Shown here one piece after another: positions 33,681-42,657 of a stretch of DNA of 64,000 bases; the stretch's first letter is position 1, and each line of letters begins with the position of its first letter. The stretch lies in NCBI RefSeq assembly GCF_000423885.1, contig NZ_AUIV01000001.1:140297-204296 (forward strand), read 5' to 3'. The notes under the pieces are model-generated. The model worked only from the letters and a program-made list of their open reading frames with translations, ran no database searches and had not been told where the DNA came from. This DNA comes from Thermomonas fusca DSM 15424. Lineage in GTDB: Bacteria > Pseudomonadota > Gammaproteobacteria > Xanthomonadales > Xanthomonadaceae. A program made the translations under genes and the position numbers.

Positions 33681-36298
33681 GCCTGAAGGTCTACCAGTCC
33701 GACGTGCTGGACCGCTACGAAACCTTCCTGCGCGCCTGGCGCGCGCAGGCGCAGGTGCATCCGGGCGAGCGCGTGGCCAGCCGGCTGGCGTTCGAGGAAT
33801 GCACGCTGGAAAACTTCGGCTTCCGCATCCCCTATCACGCGCCGCCGGCCTTTGAGGCCAGCGACACCCCGGTGGTCTGCCTGCGGGTGCCCACCGGCGG
33901 CGGCAAGACCCTGATCGGCGGCCATGCCATCGCCCGGGTCAAGCGCAGCCTTGCGCCCGTGGAACACAGCCTGACCCTGTGGCTGGTGCCCACCGACGCC
34001 ATCCGCAGCCAGACCCTGCGGGCCTTGCGCACGCCGGGCGCGCTGCTGCACGACGAGCTGCGCACGCTGTTCGGCGACGTGGCGGTGCTGGACATCGACG
34101 AGGCGCTGTCGGTGTCGCCGGCGGTGCTGGACAGCCACGACACCATCATCGTCACCACCATGCAGGCCTTCAAGCAGGCCGAAACCGACCGTCTGGCGGT
34201 GTATCGCGCCAATGGCGCGCTGATGGAACATTTCCGCGGCATCGACGGCAGCGGCTGGTCACTGGCCGAGGCGCTGGCGCTGCGCCGGCCGTTCATCGTG
34301 GTGGACGAGGCGCACAACCAGGGCAGCGCACTGGCATTCGACACCCTGGCCCGGCTGGCCCCTTGCGCGGTGCTGGAACTGACCGCCACCCCCGACCGCA
34401 TGCACCAGCCGTCCAACGTGCTGGTGTCGATTTCCGCGTCCACCCTGCAAAGCGAGGACATGATCAAGCTGCCGGTGGACATGGCGGTGCACCCGGACTG
34501 GCGGATCGCGCTGCGCGAGGCCATCGCCAAACTCGATGCGCTGCAGTCCGCCGCCGATGCCGAGCGCAGCGCCACCGGCGAGACGCTGCGCCCGATCATG
34601 CTGCTGCAGGCCGAGCGCCAGCAGAAGGACAACCCGGACGCGATGACCATCGACCGCGTGCGCGCGGCATTGATCGAACAGTTCGACGTGCCCGCCGCGC
34701 AGATCGCGCGTTCCGCCACCGGGATCGATGAACTCAGCGACGCCGACCCGGCCACGCTGCGCTTCGTCATCACCGCCGACAAGCTGCGCGAAGGCTGGGA
34801 CTGGCCGGCGGCCTATGTGCTGATGAGTTTCCGCGGCAGCAGCACGCAGATGGCGCTGGAGCAGATCCTGGGCCGCGTGCTGCGGATGCCGCAGGTCACG
34901 CGCAAGCAGCAGGAGGCTCTGAATTGCGCGTATGCGTTCGCGGTGTCGAACAACCTTGCCGAGGTGGCCGCCACCCTGCGCGACGGGCTGGTGCAGGCGG
35001 GCTTCGAACGCCAGGACGCCAAGGATCTGGTGCGCGGCACGGCGTTGAGCAACGGCAACGACGATCTGCTGCGCGCGCAGGCCAGCGTCAGTGTGCCGCT
35101 GCCGGCGCAGGACGGCTGTCTGGTGCTGCCGGATTTCTCGCAACTGCCCGAAGCCACCCGCAAACGCATCGAAACCAAGCTGGAGCTGTCCCCGGAAACC
35201 GGCAGCCTCACGCTGCGCGGCGAATGGAGTGCCAAGGAACAAAAGGCGCTGAAGGAGGCATTCCGTGAACCCGCCGCCGTTGCCGCGCTGGAGCAGGCCT
35301 TCACCCACCTGCAATCCCCTGTGGCTGCGCCACCGAAGACACCTTCCGAACTGGGCCAGACGTTCGAATTGCCGCTGCTGGCGTGGTCGCAAGGCGACTT
35401 GCTCTGCGATCTTGGCAATGCCCCCGCGCTGGAAGGCACGCTGACGCTGGCCGACGTCGATTTTGCGCTGGACAACGCAGCGTTCCCGCGCGAGCTGGAA
35501 ACCCTGCAGCGCGCACGTCTGCGGCTGGGCGATGCGGAAAAACTCAAGCTGGACCCGCTGGAACAGCTCGACGTGCAGCTGGGCTTGTTCGGCGTGCGCG
35601 ATACCGCCAGCCTTGAAGACCTGCAGTGGACGCTGGAACAGCGCCTGGCCGCGCCGGATCTGGACCCGGAAGACCTGGCCGCCTGGCTGTCCGGCGTGCT
35701 GCGACACCTGCTGGAAGTGCGTGGCTTCAGCTGCAGCGAACTGGTGTATCAGCGGGTGAAGCTGAGCGACGTTCTGGCCCAACGCATCGGCCACGCCCGA
35801 CGCCACGGCCAGCACCAGCGCTTCCTCGACCTGCTGGGCGATGAGGGCCGGATGAGCGCCGATGCCCGCCTGCAGTGCGTGTTCAAATCCGGCCGCTACG
35901 CCTGGGACTGGCAATACAACGGCTTCGTCACCCTGCCCAAACACTTCTTCCCGCAAATCGGCAACCTGCAATCGCAGGGCGAAGAATTCGAATGCGCCGA
36001 CTTCATCGCCAACCGGCTGGACGGTGTGCGCGACTGGGTACGCAACATCGAGCGCAAACCCGGTGCGTTCTCGTTGCCGACGTCCCACCAGCGCTTCTAC
36101 CCGGACTTCCTGGTACGGATGACCGATGGCCGCATGCTGGTCGTCGAGTACAAGGGCGCGCACCTGTACGACAACCCTGAGCAGGTGGAAAAACGCCGCA
36201 TCGGCCAGCTCTGGGAACGCCGCGCGGGCGAACGCTTCCGCTTCGTCATGCCCAAGCGCAAGAACTGGGGCATGATCCGCGCGGCGCTGGGGGCATAA
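33677..36298 (+). CDS. type III restriction enzyme, helicase-nuclease subunit (Res)
   Basis: An 873-residue restriction subunit. Walker A is VPTGGGKTL (71-79), motif II is DEAH (210-213), and later SF2 motifs include ELTATPDRM, KLREGWDWPAAYVLMSFRG and MALEQILGRVLRMPQ. The C-terminal nuclease is a PD-(D/E)xK fold: PD at 809-810 and E824-Y-K826 in VVEYKG. In type III systems Mod-Res complexes hydrolyse ATP after binding two inversely oriented unmodified sites and then cut. All key motifs are intact, so the system looks active. It is the last gene of the unit. Confidence 0.95.
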   Translation: MSLKVYQSDVLDRYETFLRAWRAQAQVHPGERVASRLAFEECTLENFGFRIPYHAPPAFEASDTPVVCLRVPTGGGKTLIGGHAIARVKRSLAPVEHSLTLWLVPTDAIRSQTLRALRTPGALLHDELRTLFGDVAVLDIDEALSVSPAVLDSHDTIIVTTMQAFKQAETDRLAVYRANGALMEHFRGIDGSGWSLAEALALRRPFIVVDEAHNQGSALAFDTLARLAPCAVLELTATPDRMHQPSNVLVSISASTLQSEDMIKLPVDMAVHPDWRIALREAIAKLDALQSAADAERSATGETLRPIMLLQAERQQKDNPDAMTIDRVRAALIEQFDVPAAQIARSATGIDELSDADPATLRFVITADKLREGWDWPAAYVLMSFRGSSTQMALEQILGRVLRMPQVTRKQQEALNCAYAFAVSNNLAEVAATLRDGLVQAGFERQDAKDLVRGTALSNGNDDLLRAQASVSVPLPAQDGCLVLPDFSQLPEATRKRIETKLELSPETGSLTLRGEWSAKEQKALKEAFREPAAVAALEQAFTHLQSPVAAPPKTPSELGQTFELPLLAWSQGDLLCDLGNAPALEGTLTLADVDFALDNAAFPRELETLQRARLRLGDAEKLKLDPLEQLDVQLGLFGVRDTASLEDLQWTLEQRLAAPDLDPEDLAAWLSGVLRHLLEVRGFSCSELVYQRVKLSDVLAQRIGHARRHGQHQRFLDLLGDEGRMSADARLQCVFKSGRYAWDWQYNGFVTLPKHFFPQIGNLQSQGEEFECADFIANRLDGVRDWVRNIERKPGAFSLPTSHQRFYPDFLVRMTDGRMLVVEYKGAHLYDNPEQVEKRRIGQLWERRAGERFRFVMPKRKNWGMIRAALGA

Positions 36299-36330
36299 GG
36301 CGCGAGCTGGCAATTCCGGAAACCAATGGC

Positions 36331-36912
36331 ATGAGCCTTCCGCCCTTCTCCCTTTCCACCCACGGCGTGCGTCTGGAACCATTGGCGCGCGACCATATCG
36401 CGGCGCTGCAGGATGCGGTGGACGACGGCGACATCGGCGCGCTCAACTACGTCAACGTGCCCGCACGCGACGGCATGGCAGCCTGGGTGGAAGACGCGCT
36501 GGCGATGCACGACGCCGGCCAGCAGCTGCCATTCGCCATCGTCGTCGCCGGCCGCGTGGTCGGCAGCACACGTTTCTACGACATCGAGTTGGGCGTGCCC
36601 ACGCTGGCCATCGGCTACACCTTCCACGCCGCCTCGGTCTGGCGCAGCCACGTCAACACCGCGGGCAAGCGGCTGATGCTGGGCCATGCCTTCGATACCC
36701 TGGGCGCACAGTCGGTGTATTTCCACACCAGCCACCAGAACCTGCGTTCGCAGGCGGCGATCCAGCGTCTGGGCGCGCAGCGCGACGGCATCCTGCGCGC
36801 ACACCGCCGCCACAAGGACGGCAGCCTGCGCGACACCTACACCTATTCGATCATCGCCAGCGAATGGCCGGCGATCCGCGCACGGCTGGACGCACGGCTG
36901 GCAGCCGGCTGA
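36331..36912 (+). CDS. GNAT-family N-acetyltransferase, RimJ/RimL-like
   Basis: A 193-residue acetyltransferase of the RimJ/RimL/YdaF type that usually acts on protein N-termini or small amines. Features are GVRLEPLARDHIAAL at the start, VGSTRFYDIELGVPTLAIGY, and the closing VYFHTSHQNLRSQAAIQRLG with the conserved Asn. It has normal high GC again and lies 30 bases after res, so it marks the right edge of the island. It is convergent with the DUF4105 gene, with only six bases between the two stops. Confidence 0.85.
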   Translation: MSLPPFSLSTHGVRLEPLARDHIAALQDAVDDGDIGALNYVNVPARDGMAAWVEDALAMHDAGQQLPFAIVVAGRVVGSTRFYDIELGVPTLAIGYTFHAASVWRSHVNTAGKRLMLGHAFDTLGAQSVYFHTSHQNLRSQAAIQRLGAQRDGILRAHRRHKDGSLRDTYTYSIIASEWPAIRARLDARLAAG

Positions 36913-36918
36913 ACGCGC

Positions 36919-38742
36919 TCAGCGCAGCTCCAGCCCGCCCTGTTCGCGATTGAGCCGGCGCAGGCGTTCGCCCAGCGCGGCCAGGTTGTCATCGATGGCC
37001 TGCAGCTCGTGCTGCTGCGCCTGCGGCAGCGCGGCCTGCGCCAGCTGGCGCAGGCGCGCCCATTCGCCATTGACCTGCGTCGACAGCCGCATCGCCTGCG
37101 CCTGCAACGGCGCGCGTTCGCCCTGCGGCAAGCCGTAGCCCTCGTCGCCCAGCGCGCCGGGGCGCAGCAGCAGGCCGGCATCGGCCAGCAGCAGGCGCAG
37201 CTGGTCGTGCGCGGCACGGCCCTCGCCCCGCGCCAGCAGGCGACGCTTGATCAGATCGCGCGCGCGCAGCTCGGCGCGCCGCTGCGCGGCCTGTTCCAGC
37301 AGCAGCAGCGCCGCGGTCGTCTGCAGGTCGCCCTGCCCCAACCAGGGCCTGCGCTGCGGCGCCGGCAGCGCCAGCCAGTCTTCAAGCAACGGCTGCGGCA
37401 GCGCCAGCCGCTGCTGCGCCAGCACGAACATCTGCCGGTAGCGCGCCTGCGCCGACTCGAAGTAGTAGCCGTCGCGCAGCGCGGCGTCGCGGTCTGCCAG
37501 CACCGAGGCATCGGCCACGCCGCTGCGCTGCAGCTTCCGCAGCAGGCCGGTGGGGGTGATGCTGCGCAGCGGCAGCGCGGCCAGCCGCGGTACGCCGCCC
37601 TGCAGCAGCCGCCAGGTTTCCACCGCGCAGTTGTTGTCGATGAAGTAGTAGCGGCCGTCGTAGCTCCAATGCAGCTGCGCGGCGCGTTCCAGCAGACCGG
37701 CGATGTCGCCCGGCTGCAGCGCCAGCGGGATCGAACGCAGGCCGCGCAGTTCGATCTGGGTGTATTCGTCGATCACCTGATCCAGCGGCAGCAGGAACAG
37801 CCGCGACGGGTAGCGCCCGGTCAGGCCGCGCCAGCTGGAGATCTGCACGTCGTCGACGAAGGCGCGGAAGCTGAGCACGCGGTGGTATTGCAGGTCCAGC
37901 CTGCAGTCCGGCCCCGGCGTGCGGCCGGGCGCGCAGATCACCAGCCGCAGCATGCTGTGGCCCCAGCGGCTCATCGGCGCTTCGTTGCCCTCGGCCAGCA
38001 GGTAATCGACCGCGTACACGCGCACCGGATCGATCTGCTCGAAGCCAGCCGCAGCCGCATCCGCACCGGCCTGCAGGAACAGCAGCCCCGGCGCGCAGTC
38101 CGCGGCCGGCGGCCACCAATCGAAACGGGCGGCGAAATACCGCGCCAATGCCGGGCGCCGACAGGCGTATTCGGGGTCCAGCAGGAACCATTCCAGATTG
38201 ACCGCGACGAACTCGCCGGGGTCCTGCAGCTCGTAGCGGTCCGGGCTGCGGTCGGTGAACGGGTTGTGGCGGCCGCGCAGGCCCAGGCGCAGCGGGCGCA
38301 GCTGCCAGCCGGCCAGATCCAGCAGGCGCGGATCGCGCGACAGCCCACCTGCCGGCCCGCGATCCAGCACATGCGCCAGTTCGTGGATCAGCGCGGCCTG
38401 GGCCGCGCGTGCGGCGGGGTCCGCGTCGCCGGCAAGCAGCGAGCGCGCCATCCAGCCGTCCAGCAGTTCGCGACGCAGGCCGATCTGCATGCCCACGCTG
38501 CGGCCATGCACCTGCGCCGGCAGGTCATCGCGCCAGCGCAGGTGCAGATCAGCAGGCATGGCAGCGCGCCAGACCGGCGGCAGCCGCGTTGCGACCGCCG
38601 CTACCAGCGCATGGCTGGCATGCAGCTGCGCCGCATCCAGTCCGCGCGGCTCCACCTGCAACCCGGAAGCGGCAGCCGGCAGCGTGATGCCGGCCAGCAC
38701 TGCCGCCGCCAGCAGCCGCCACTGAAGGCGGCGCAGGGTCAC
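36919..38742 (-). CDS. DUF4105 exported protein
   Basis: A 607-residue protein. A GTG start is chosen because it overlaps the upstream stop (GTGA) and gives a clean signal peptide (LRRLQWRLLAAAVLAGITLPAAASG); the open frame runs 78 codons further but inside the neighbour. A metal-protease-like HELAHVLD motif lies near residue 160. The DUF4105 (Lnb-like periplasmic) core follows, with SRWGHSMLRLVICAPG, FRAFVDDVQISSWRGLTG and YYFIDNNCAVETWRLLQ, where a conserved Cys resembles an NlpC/P60-like site. The last 150 residues are helical. Envelope location is inferred; function unknown. Confidence 0.88.
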   Translation of the reverse strand: MTLRRLQWRLLAAAVLAGITLPAAASGLQVEPRGLDAAQLHASHALVAAVATRLPPVWRAAMPADLHLRWRDDLPAQVHGRSVGMQIGLRRELLDGWMARSLLAGDADPAARAAQAALIHELAHVLDRGPAGGLSRDPRLLDLAGWQLRPLRLGLRGRHNPFTDRSPDRYELQDPGEFVAVNLEWFLLDPEYACRRPALARYFAARFDWWPPAADCAPGLLFLQAGADAAAAGFEQIDPVRVYAVDYLLAEGNEAPMSRWGHSMLRLVICAPGRTPGPDCRLDLQYHRVLSFRAFVDDVQISSWRGLTGRYPSRLFLLPLDQVIDEYTQIELRGLRSIPLALQPGDIAGLLERAAQLHWSYDGRYYFIDNNCAVETWRLLQGGVPRLAALPLRSITPTGLLRKLQRSGVADASVLADRDAALRDGYYFESAQARYRQMFVLAQQRLALPQPLLEDWLALPAPQRRPWLGQGDLQTTAALLLLEQAAQRRAELRARDLIKRRLLARGEGRAAHDQLRLLLADAGLLLRPGALGDEGYGLPQGERAPLQAQAMRLSTQVNGEWARLRQLAQAALPQAQQHELQAIDDNLAALGERLRRLNREQGGLELR

Positions 38743-39026
38743 CGCGCCAGGATGGCCTGCGCCAGCCGCATGTCGCTGGCGGCGCGCGCATCGGCGCGAC
38801 GCTCGCGCAGCAGCCGCAGCGCGGCCTGCAGACGCGCGCCGCGGATCCCGCCATCGCTGGCGACGAAAGCGGCGGCATCCGCGCGCGCCTGCAGCACCAC
38901 CTTGTCGTCGCCGGAGGTGCTGCCGGACGTCGCCGAACCCGCCGACGAGGCGCTGGAGGCGAAGCTGCCGGCGCACACCGGCGCAGCCATCAGCAGCAGG
39001 GAAAGGGAGAGAAAAGTTTTCGACAT
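38739..39026 (-). CDS. DUF2388 small exported protein
   Basis: A 95-residue protein with a signal peptide (MSKTFLSLSLLLMAAPVCAG). The mature sequence matches the DUF2388 pattern I know from pseudomonads: a Ser/Ala-rich strand (SFASSASSAGSATSGSTSGD), then DDKVVLQARADAAAFVASDG, IRGARLQAALRLLRERR and LAQAILAR. The ATG at 39026 is chosen because it starts the signal peptide; an upstream in-frame ATG adds an unrelated tail. It is coupled to the DUF4105 gene, a pairing also seen in pseudomonads, so they may act together in the periplasm. Confidence 0.85.
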   Translation of the reverse strand: MSKTFLSLSLLLMAAPVCAGSFASSASSAGSATSGSTSGDDKVVLQARADAAAFVASDGGIRGARLQAALRLLRERRADARAASDMRLAQAILAR

Positions 39027-39140
39027 GATGTTCTCGGCTGGCGCGCCCGTGCTGGCGTGCCGGCAGACTAATGCAAAGCCGCGGCGAATCCCGCCTCGGG
39101 GCGCGTCCGCCGGCGCGCGGCGGTTCATGTTGCGGCCGCG

Positions 39141-39178
39141 GTCAGCAGTCAGCAGTCAGCAGTCAGCAGTCAGCAGTC
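39141..39178. repeat. tandem heptamer repeat that contains the stop codon of the flavoprotein gene
   Basis: GTCAGCA is repeated five times with a partial sixth copy. The last codon and the stop of the minus-strand FAD oxidoreductase lie inside it. On that strand the unit reads TGCTGAC, so each copy carries a TGA. Confidence 0.92.
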
Positions 39179-40555
39179 GAACAGCTTGCCGGGATTCATG
39201 ATCCCGTTCGGGTCCAGCGCCGCCTTGATGCCGCGCATGGCCGCGATTTCCGCCGCGCTGCGGGTGCAGGACAGATAGGGCTTCTTCACCAGCCCGATGC
39301 CGTGTTCAGCGGAAATGCTGCCGCCGTGTGCCTGCAGCACCCCGGCCAGCAGCTTGGTCACGCGCTCGCAGTCGGCCACGAACGCATCCTGGGCCATGGC
39401 ATCGGGCTTGAGGATGTTGATGTGCAGGTTGCCGTCGCCGATATGGCCGAACCACACCACCTCCAGCTGCGGATACTCGCGCCCCAGCAGCGTCTGGGTT
39501 TCGGCAAGGAACGCCGGCATCGCCGAGATCCGCACCGACACGTCGTTCTTGTAGGGCACGTAGCGCGCCAGGCTTTCGGTGATGGCCTCGCGCAGCCGCC
39601 ACAGCCGCGCGGCCTGGGCGTCGCTGGCGGAAATCACGCCATCGCTGACCAGGCCCTGTTCCAGGCACTGCCCGAACGCGGCCAGCGCCTCGGCCTCGCT
39701 GGCTTCGTCGCTGGCGAATTCCGTGACCACGTAGTACGGGTGGGCCTGCTCGAACGGCGGCGGTTCGCCGTGCGCCAACACGTGCTTCAACGCCACATCG
39801 GTCAGGAACTCGAAGGCCTGCAGCTGCAGCCGCGCGCGGAACGCGGCGAATACCTGCATCAGCGCCTCGAACGACGGCAGCGCCAGCAGCATCACGTTGC
39901 TGGGCGGCGGCGGGTCGGTGAGCTTGAGCGTGGCCTCGACGATGATGCCCAGCGTGCCTTCCGAGGCGATCGCCAGATGCCGCAGGTCGTAGCCGCTGGA
40001 ATCCTTGACCAGCCCGCGCCCCAGCGTCATCAGCTCGCCGCTGCCGGTCACCAGCTTCACACCGGCCACCCACTCGCGGGTATTGCCGTAGCGCACCACC
40101 CGGATGCCGCCGGCATTGGTGGCGATATTGCCGCCGATGCTGCACGAACCGCGCGAGGCGAAATCCACCGGGTACTGCAGGCCGTGTTCGCGCGCCGTCT
40201 CCTGCACCTTCTGCAGCGGGATGCCGGCCTGCACGGTCAGCGTGCGATCCACCGCATCGAACGCCAGCAACTTGTGCATGCGTTCCAGGCTGAGCACCAG
40301 CTCGCCGTTGGCGGCCACCGCGCCGCCGGACAGGCCGGTGCGGCCGCCCGAGGGCACGATCCCCACGCCTTCTGCATTGGCCCAGCGCACGATGGCCTGC
40401 ACTTCCTCCACGCTGGCCGGCAGCGCGACCGCCAGCGGCGCCGGCGGCCAGCGCCGGGTCCAGTCGCGGCCGAAGTGCTCCAGGTCGGCGGGTTCGGTCA
40501 GCAGCCGCAGTTCGGGCAGCAGGGCGCGCAGGGATTGGAGGCGGTCGTCGGACAT
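39170..40555 (-). CDS. FAD-linked D-2-hydroxyacid dehydrogenase (probable D-2-hydroxyglutarate dehydrogenase)
   Basis: A 461-residue GlcD/VAO-type flavoprotein. The FAD-binding half shows VGIVPSGGRTGLSGGAVA, SIGGNIATNAGGIRVVRYGN and AIASEGTLGIIVEATLKL. The substrate half shows WFGHIGDGNLHINIL with metal-binding histidines, and ISAEHGIGLVKKPYL. Glycolate or D-lactate oxidation is possible, but its place divergent from serA is that of D-2-hydroxyglutarate dehydrogenases, which recycle the 2-hydroxyglutarate made by SerA (shown in Pseudomonas). The ATG at 40555 gives the family length. The reading ends KLFDC inside a heptamer repeat. Confidence 0.9.
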   Translation of the reverse strand: MSDDRLQSLRALLPELRLLTEPADLEHFGRDWTRRWPPAPLAVALPASVEEVQAIVRWANAEGVGIVPSGGRTGLSGGAVAANGELVLSLERMHKLLAFDAVDRTLTVQAGIPLQKVQETAREHGLQYPVDFASRGSCSIGGNIATNAGGIRVVRYGNTREWVAGVKLVTGSGELMTLGRGLVKDSSGYDLRHLAIASEGTLGIIVEATLKLTDPPPPSNVMLLALPSFEALMQVFAAFRARLQLQAFEFLTDVALKHVLAHGEPPPFEQAHPYYVVTEFASDEASEAEALAAFGQCLEQGLVSDGVISASDAQAARLWRLREAITESLARYVPYKNDVSVRISAMPAFLAETQTLLGREYPQLEVVWFGHIGDGNLHINILKPDAMAQDAFVADCERVTKLLAGVLQAHGGSISAEHGIGLVKKPYLSCTRSAAEIAAMRGIKAALDPNGIMNPGKLFDC

Positions 40556-40724
40556 GGCGGCGGTGATCCGGAAGAAAACATGGCCGCAACGGCAGCGCCG
40601 GCACGGTTTCAACTGCAACCTCCAAAATGGCATGTTGCGCCCGGAAAATAGCATGACGCAGCGCAACAAAAACGCCGTATTTCTGGCTATAGTCGGTGTC
40701 CGTACCCTGCCGGATGCCGCACGC

Positions 40725-41966
40725 ATGTCCCTGAAGAAGACCTCCTTCCCGAAACAGGACATCCGCGTGCTGCTGCTGGAGGGCGTCAGCCAGACCGCGG
40801 TGGACGCGCTGCGTGCCGCCGGCTACAGCCAGATCGAATACCACGCCAAGGCGCTGCCCGAAGACGAGCTGAAGGCGCGCATCGCCGAGGCGCATATCGT
40901 CGGGCTGCGCTCGCGCACCCAGCTCACCGCCGAAGTGCTGGCCGAGGCCAAGCGCCTGATCGCCATCGGCTGCTTCTGCATCGGCACCAACCAGGTGGAC
41001 CTGGACGCCGCCGAACTGGCCGGCATCCCGGTATTCAACGCGCCCTATTCCAATACCCGTAGCGTGGCCGAGCTGGTGCTGGCGCAGACGGTGATGCTGA
41101 TGCGCGGCATCCCGCAGAAGAGCGCGCAGTGCCACCGCGGCGGCTGGTCGAAGGCCGCCACCGGCAGCCACGAAGTGCGCGGCAAGACGCTCGGCATCGT
41201 CGGCTATGGCCACATCGGCACCCAGGTGGGCGTGCTGGCCGAGGGGCTGGGGATGCAGGTGATCTTCCACGACATCGAAACCAAGCTGTCACTGGGCAAC
41301 GCGCGCGCCGCGGCCGGGCTGGACGACCTGCTCTCGCGCGCCGACGTGGTCACCCTGCACGTGCCGGAAACCCCGTCCACCCAGTGGATGATCGGCGCGC
41401 AGCAGCTGGCCAGGATGAAGCCCGGCGCCCACCTCATCAACGCCGCGCGCGGCACCGTGGTGGTGATCGAAGCGCTGGCCGCGGCGCTGGAATCCGGTCA
41501 TCTCGGCGGTGCCGCGGTGGACGTGTTCCCGGTCGAACCCAAGGCCAACGGCGATGTCTTCGAATCGCCGCTGCGCGGCCGCGACAACGTGATCCTGACC
41601 CCGCACATCGGCGGCAGCACGCTGGAAGCGCAGGACAACATCGGCGTGGAGGTGGCGGCCAAGCTGGTGCGCTACAGCGACAACGGCAGCACCCTGTCGG
41701 CGGTCAACTTCCCCGAGGTGACGCTGCCCGAGCACGAGGGCAGCCTGCGCCTGCTGCACATCCACCGCAACGTGCCTGGCGTGCTGTCGCGGGTCAACGA
41801 GATCTTCAGTCGCCACGCGGTCAACATCGACGGCCAGTTCCTGCGCACCGACGCGCACGTGGGCTACGTGGTGATCGACGTCAGCGCCGACGAAACCCAG
41901 GCGGCCGCGATCAAGGACGAATTGGCCGCGATCGAAGGCACGCTGCGGGTGCGGGTGCTGTACTGA
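40725..41966 (+). CDS. serA: D-3-phosphoglycerate dehydrogenase SerA
   Basis: A 413-residue first enzyme of serine synthesis. The NAD site is LGIVGYGHIGTQVGVLAEG; catalytic segments are SRTQLTAEVL, INAARGTVVVIEAL with the arginine, and LTPHIGGSTLEAQDNIG with the catalytic histidine. The last 75 residues (HIHRNVPGVLSRVNEIFSRH) are an ACT domain that would bind serine for feedback inhibition, as in E. coli SerA. The start at 40725 is chosen over upstream in-frame ATGs because conservation begins at MSLKKTSFPKQDIRV. The stop abuts the convergent NUDIX stop with no gap. Confidence 0.96.
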   Translation: MSLKKTSFPKQDIRVLLLEGVSQTAVDALRAAGYSQIEYHAKALPEDELKARIAEAHIVGLRSRTQLTAEVLAEAKRLIAIGCFCIGTNQVDLDAAELAGIPVFNAPYSNTRSVAELVLAQTVMLMRGIPQKSAQCHRGGWSKAATGSHEVRGKTLGIVGYGHIGTQVGVLAEGLGMQVIFHDIETKLSLGNARAAAGLDDLLSRADVVTLHVPETPSTQWMIGAQQLARMKPGAHLINAARGTVVVIEALAAALESGHLGGAAVDVFPVEPKANGDVFESPLRGRDNVILTPHIGGSTLEAQDNIGVEVAAKLVRYSDNGSTLSAVNFPEVTLPEHEGSLRLLHIHRNVPGVLSRVNEIFSRHAVNIDGQFLRTDAHVGYVVIDVSADETQAAAIKDELAAIEGTLRVRVLY

Positions 41967-42506
41967 TCAGCCGCGCGCCAGCCACTTGCGCGCCATCCGC
42001 CGCACCGATGCGTCCGTCGCCGGATCGGCGGCCAATTCGTCGATGTGGCGCCAGGCCAGGTCCAGCGATTCCTCGCTGATGGTGTAGGCCTCGTCGTCGC
42101 CGGCATGCACCACGTAGCGCACGTCGTAATGCCAGTGCGCGGGCACCGACTTGTGTTCGGGAATCCAGTGGCGGTCGAGATCGAAGATCGCATCGCTGAC
42201 GCGCAGGCCGGCCAGCCCGGATTCCTCTTCCGCCTCGCGCAGCGCCGCCAGCGGAAGTTCGCGCTGGCCATCGGCGTGCCCACCCAGCTGCAGCCACAGG
42301 CGCAGCTTGCGGTGATGGGTCAGCAGCACGCGCGTGCCGCTGCGATCCACCAGCCAGCACGAGGCGGTGAAGTGACCGGCCAGGCGCTCGCGCCGGAACG
42401 GGTTCTCGGCATCGGCCAGCAGGTCGCGGAACAGCGCAACGGTGGCAGCTTCGTCCGGCCAGCGTGCGGCATAGTCATCCAGCGCGGCTTGCAGGGCTGC
42501 GTCCAT
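41967..42506 (-). CDS. NUDIX hydrolase
   Basis: A 179-residue NUDIX protein. The box is present: GGHADGQRELPLAALREAEE followed by ESGL. An N-terminal helical part (about 1-45) precedes the fold, and HWHYDVRYVVHAGD follows the box. The substrate is unknown; it is not the NudJ type. The ATG at 42506 is chosen for AAGGAG ten bases upstream. A GATAAT -10-like hexamer lies at 42541-42546 on the minus strand. Confidence 0.88.
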   Translation of the reverse strand: MDAALQAALDDYAARWPDEAATVALFRDLLADAENPFRRERLAGHFTASCWLVDRSGTRVLLTHHRKLRLWLQLGGHADGQRELPLAALREAEEESGLAGLRVSDAIFDLDRHWIPEHKSVPAHWHYDVRYVVHAGDDEAYTISEESLDLAWRHIDELAADPATDASVRRMARKWLARG

Positions 42507-42657
42507 CGCGGTTTTGCTCCTTGGAATCTGAATGCGCTGCATTATCCCGCGTCGTGACCGCCGGCGCTTGTGCGCGACGCCCATGAACGTTTAAGGTCGG
42601 CGCCTTGCGGCATGCCTGCAGGCGGCCGACCACAACAAGAACCGGGGGAGTCACCTG

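Noticed and set aside
30114..36330. Search for transposase, integrase or direct repeats flanking the defence island
   Set aside because: None was found; the island edges are defined only by gene content, so no mobile element is called.
39141..39178. Short direct repeats considered as a CRISPR array
   Set aside because: Units are 7 bases with no spacers; the 9-base repeat at 30175 likewise has no spacers, and no cas gene is present.
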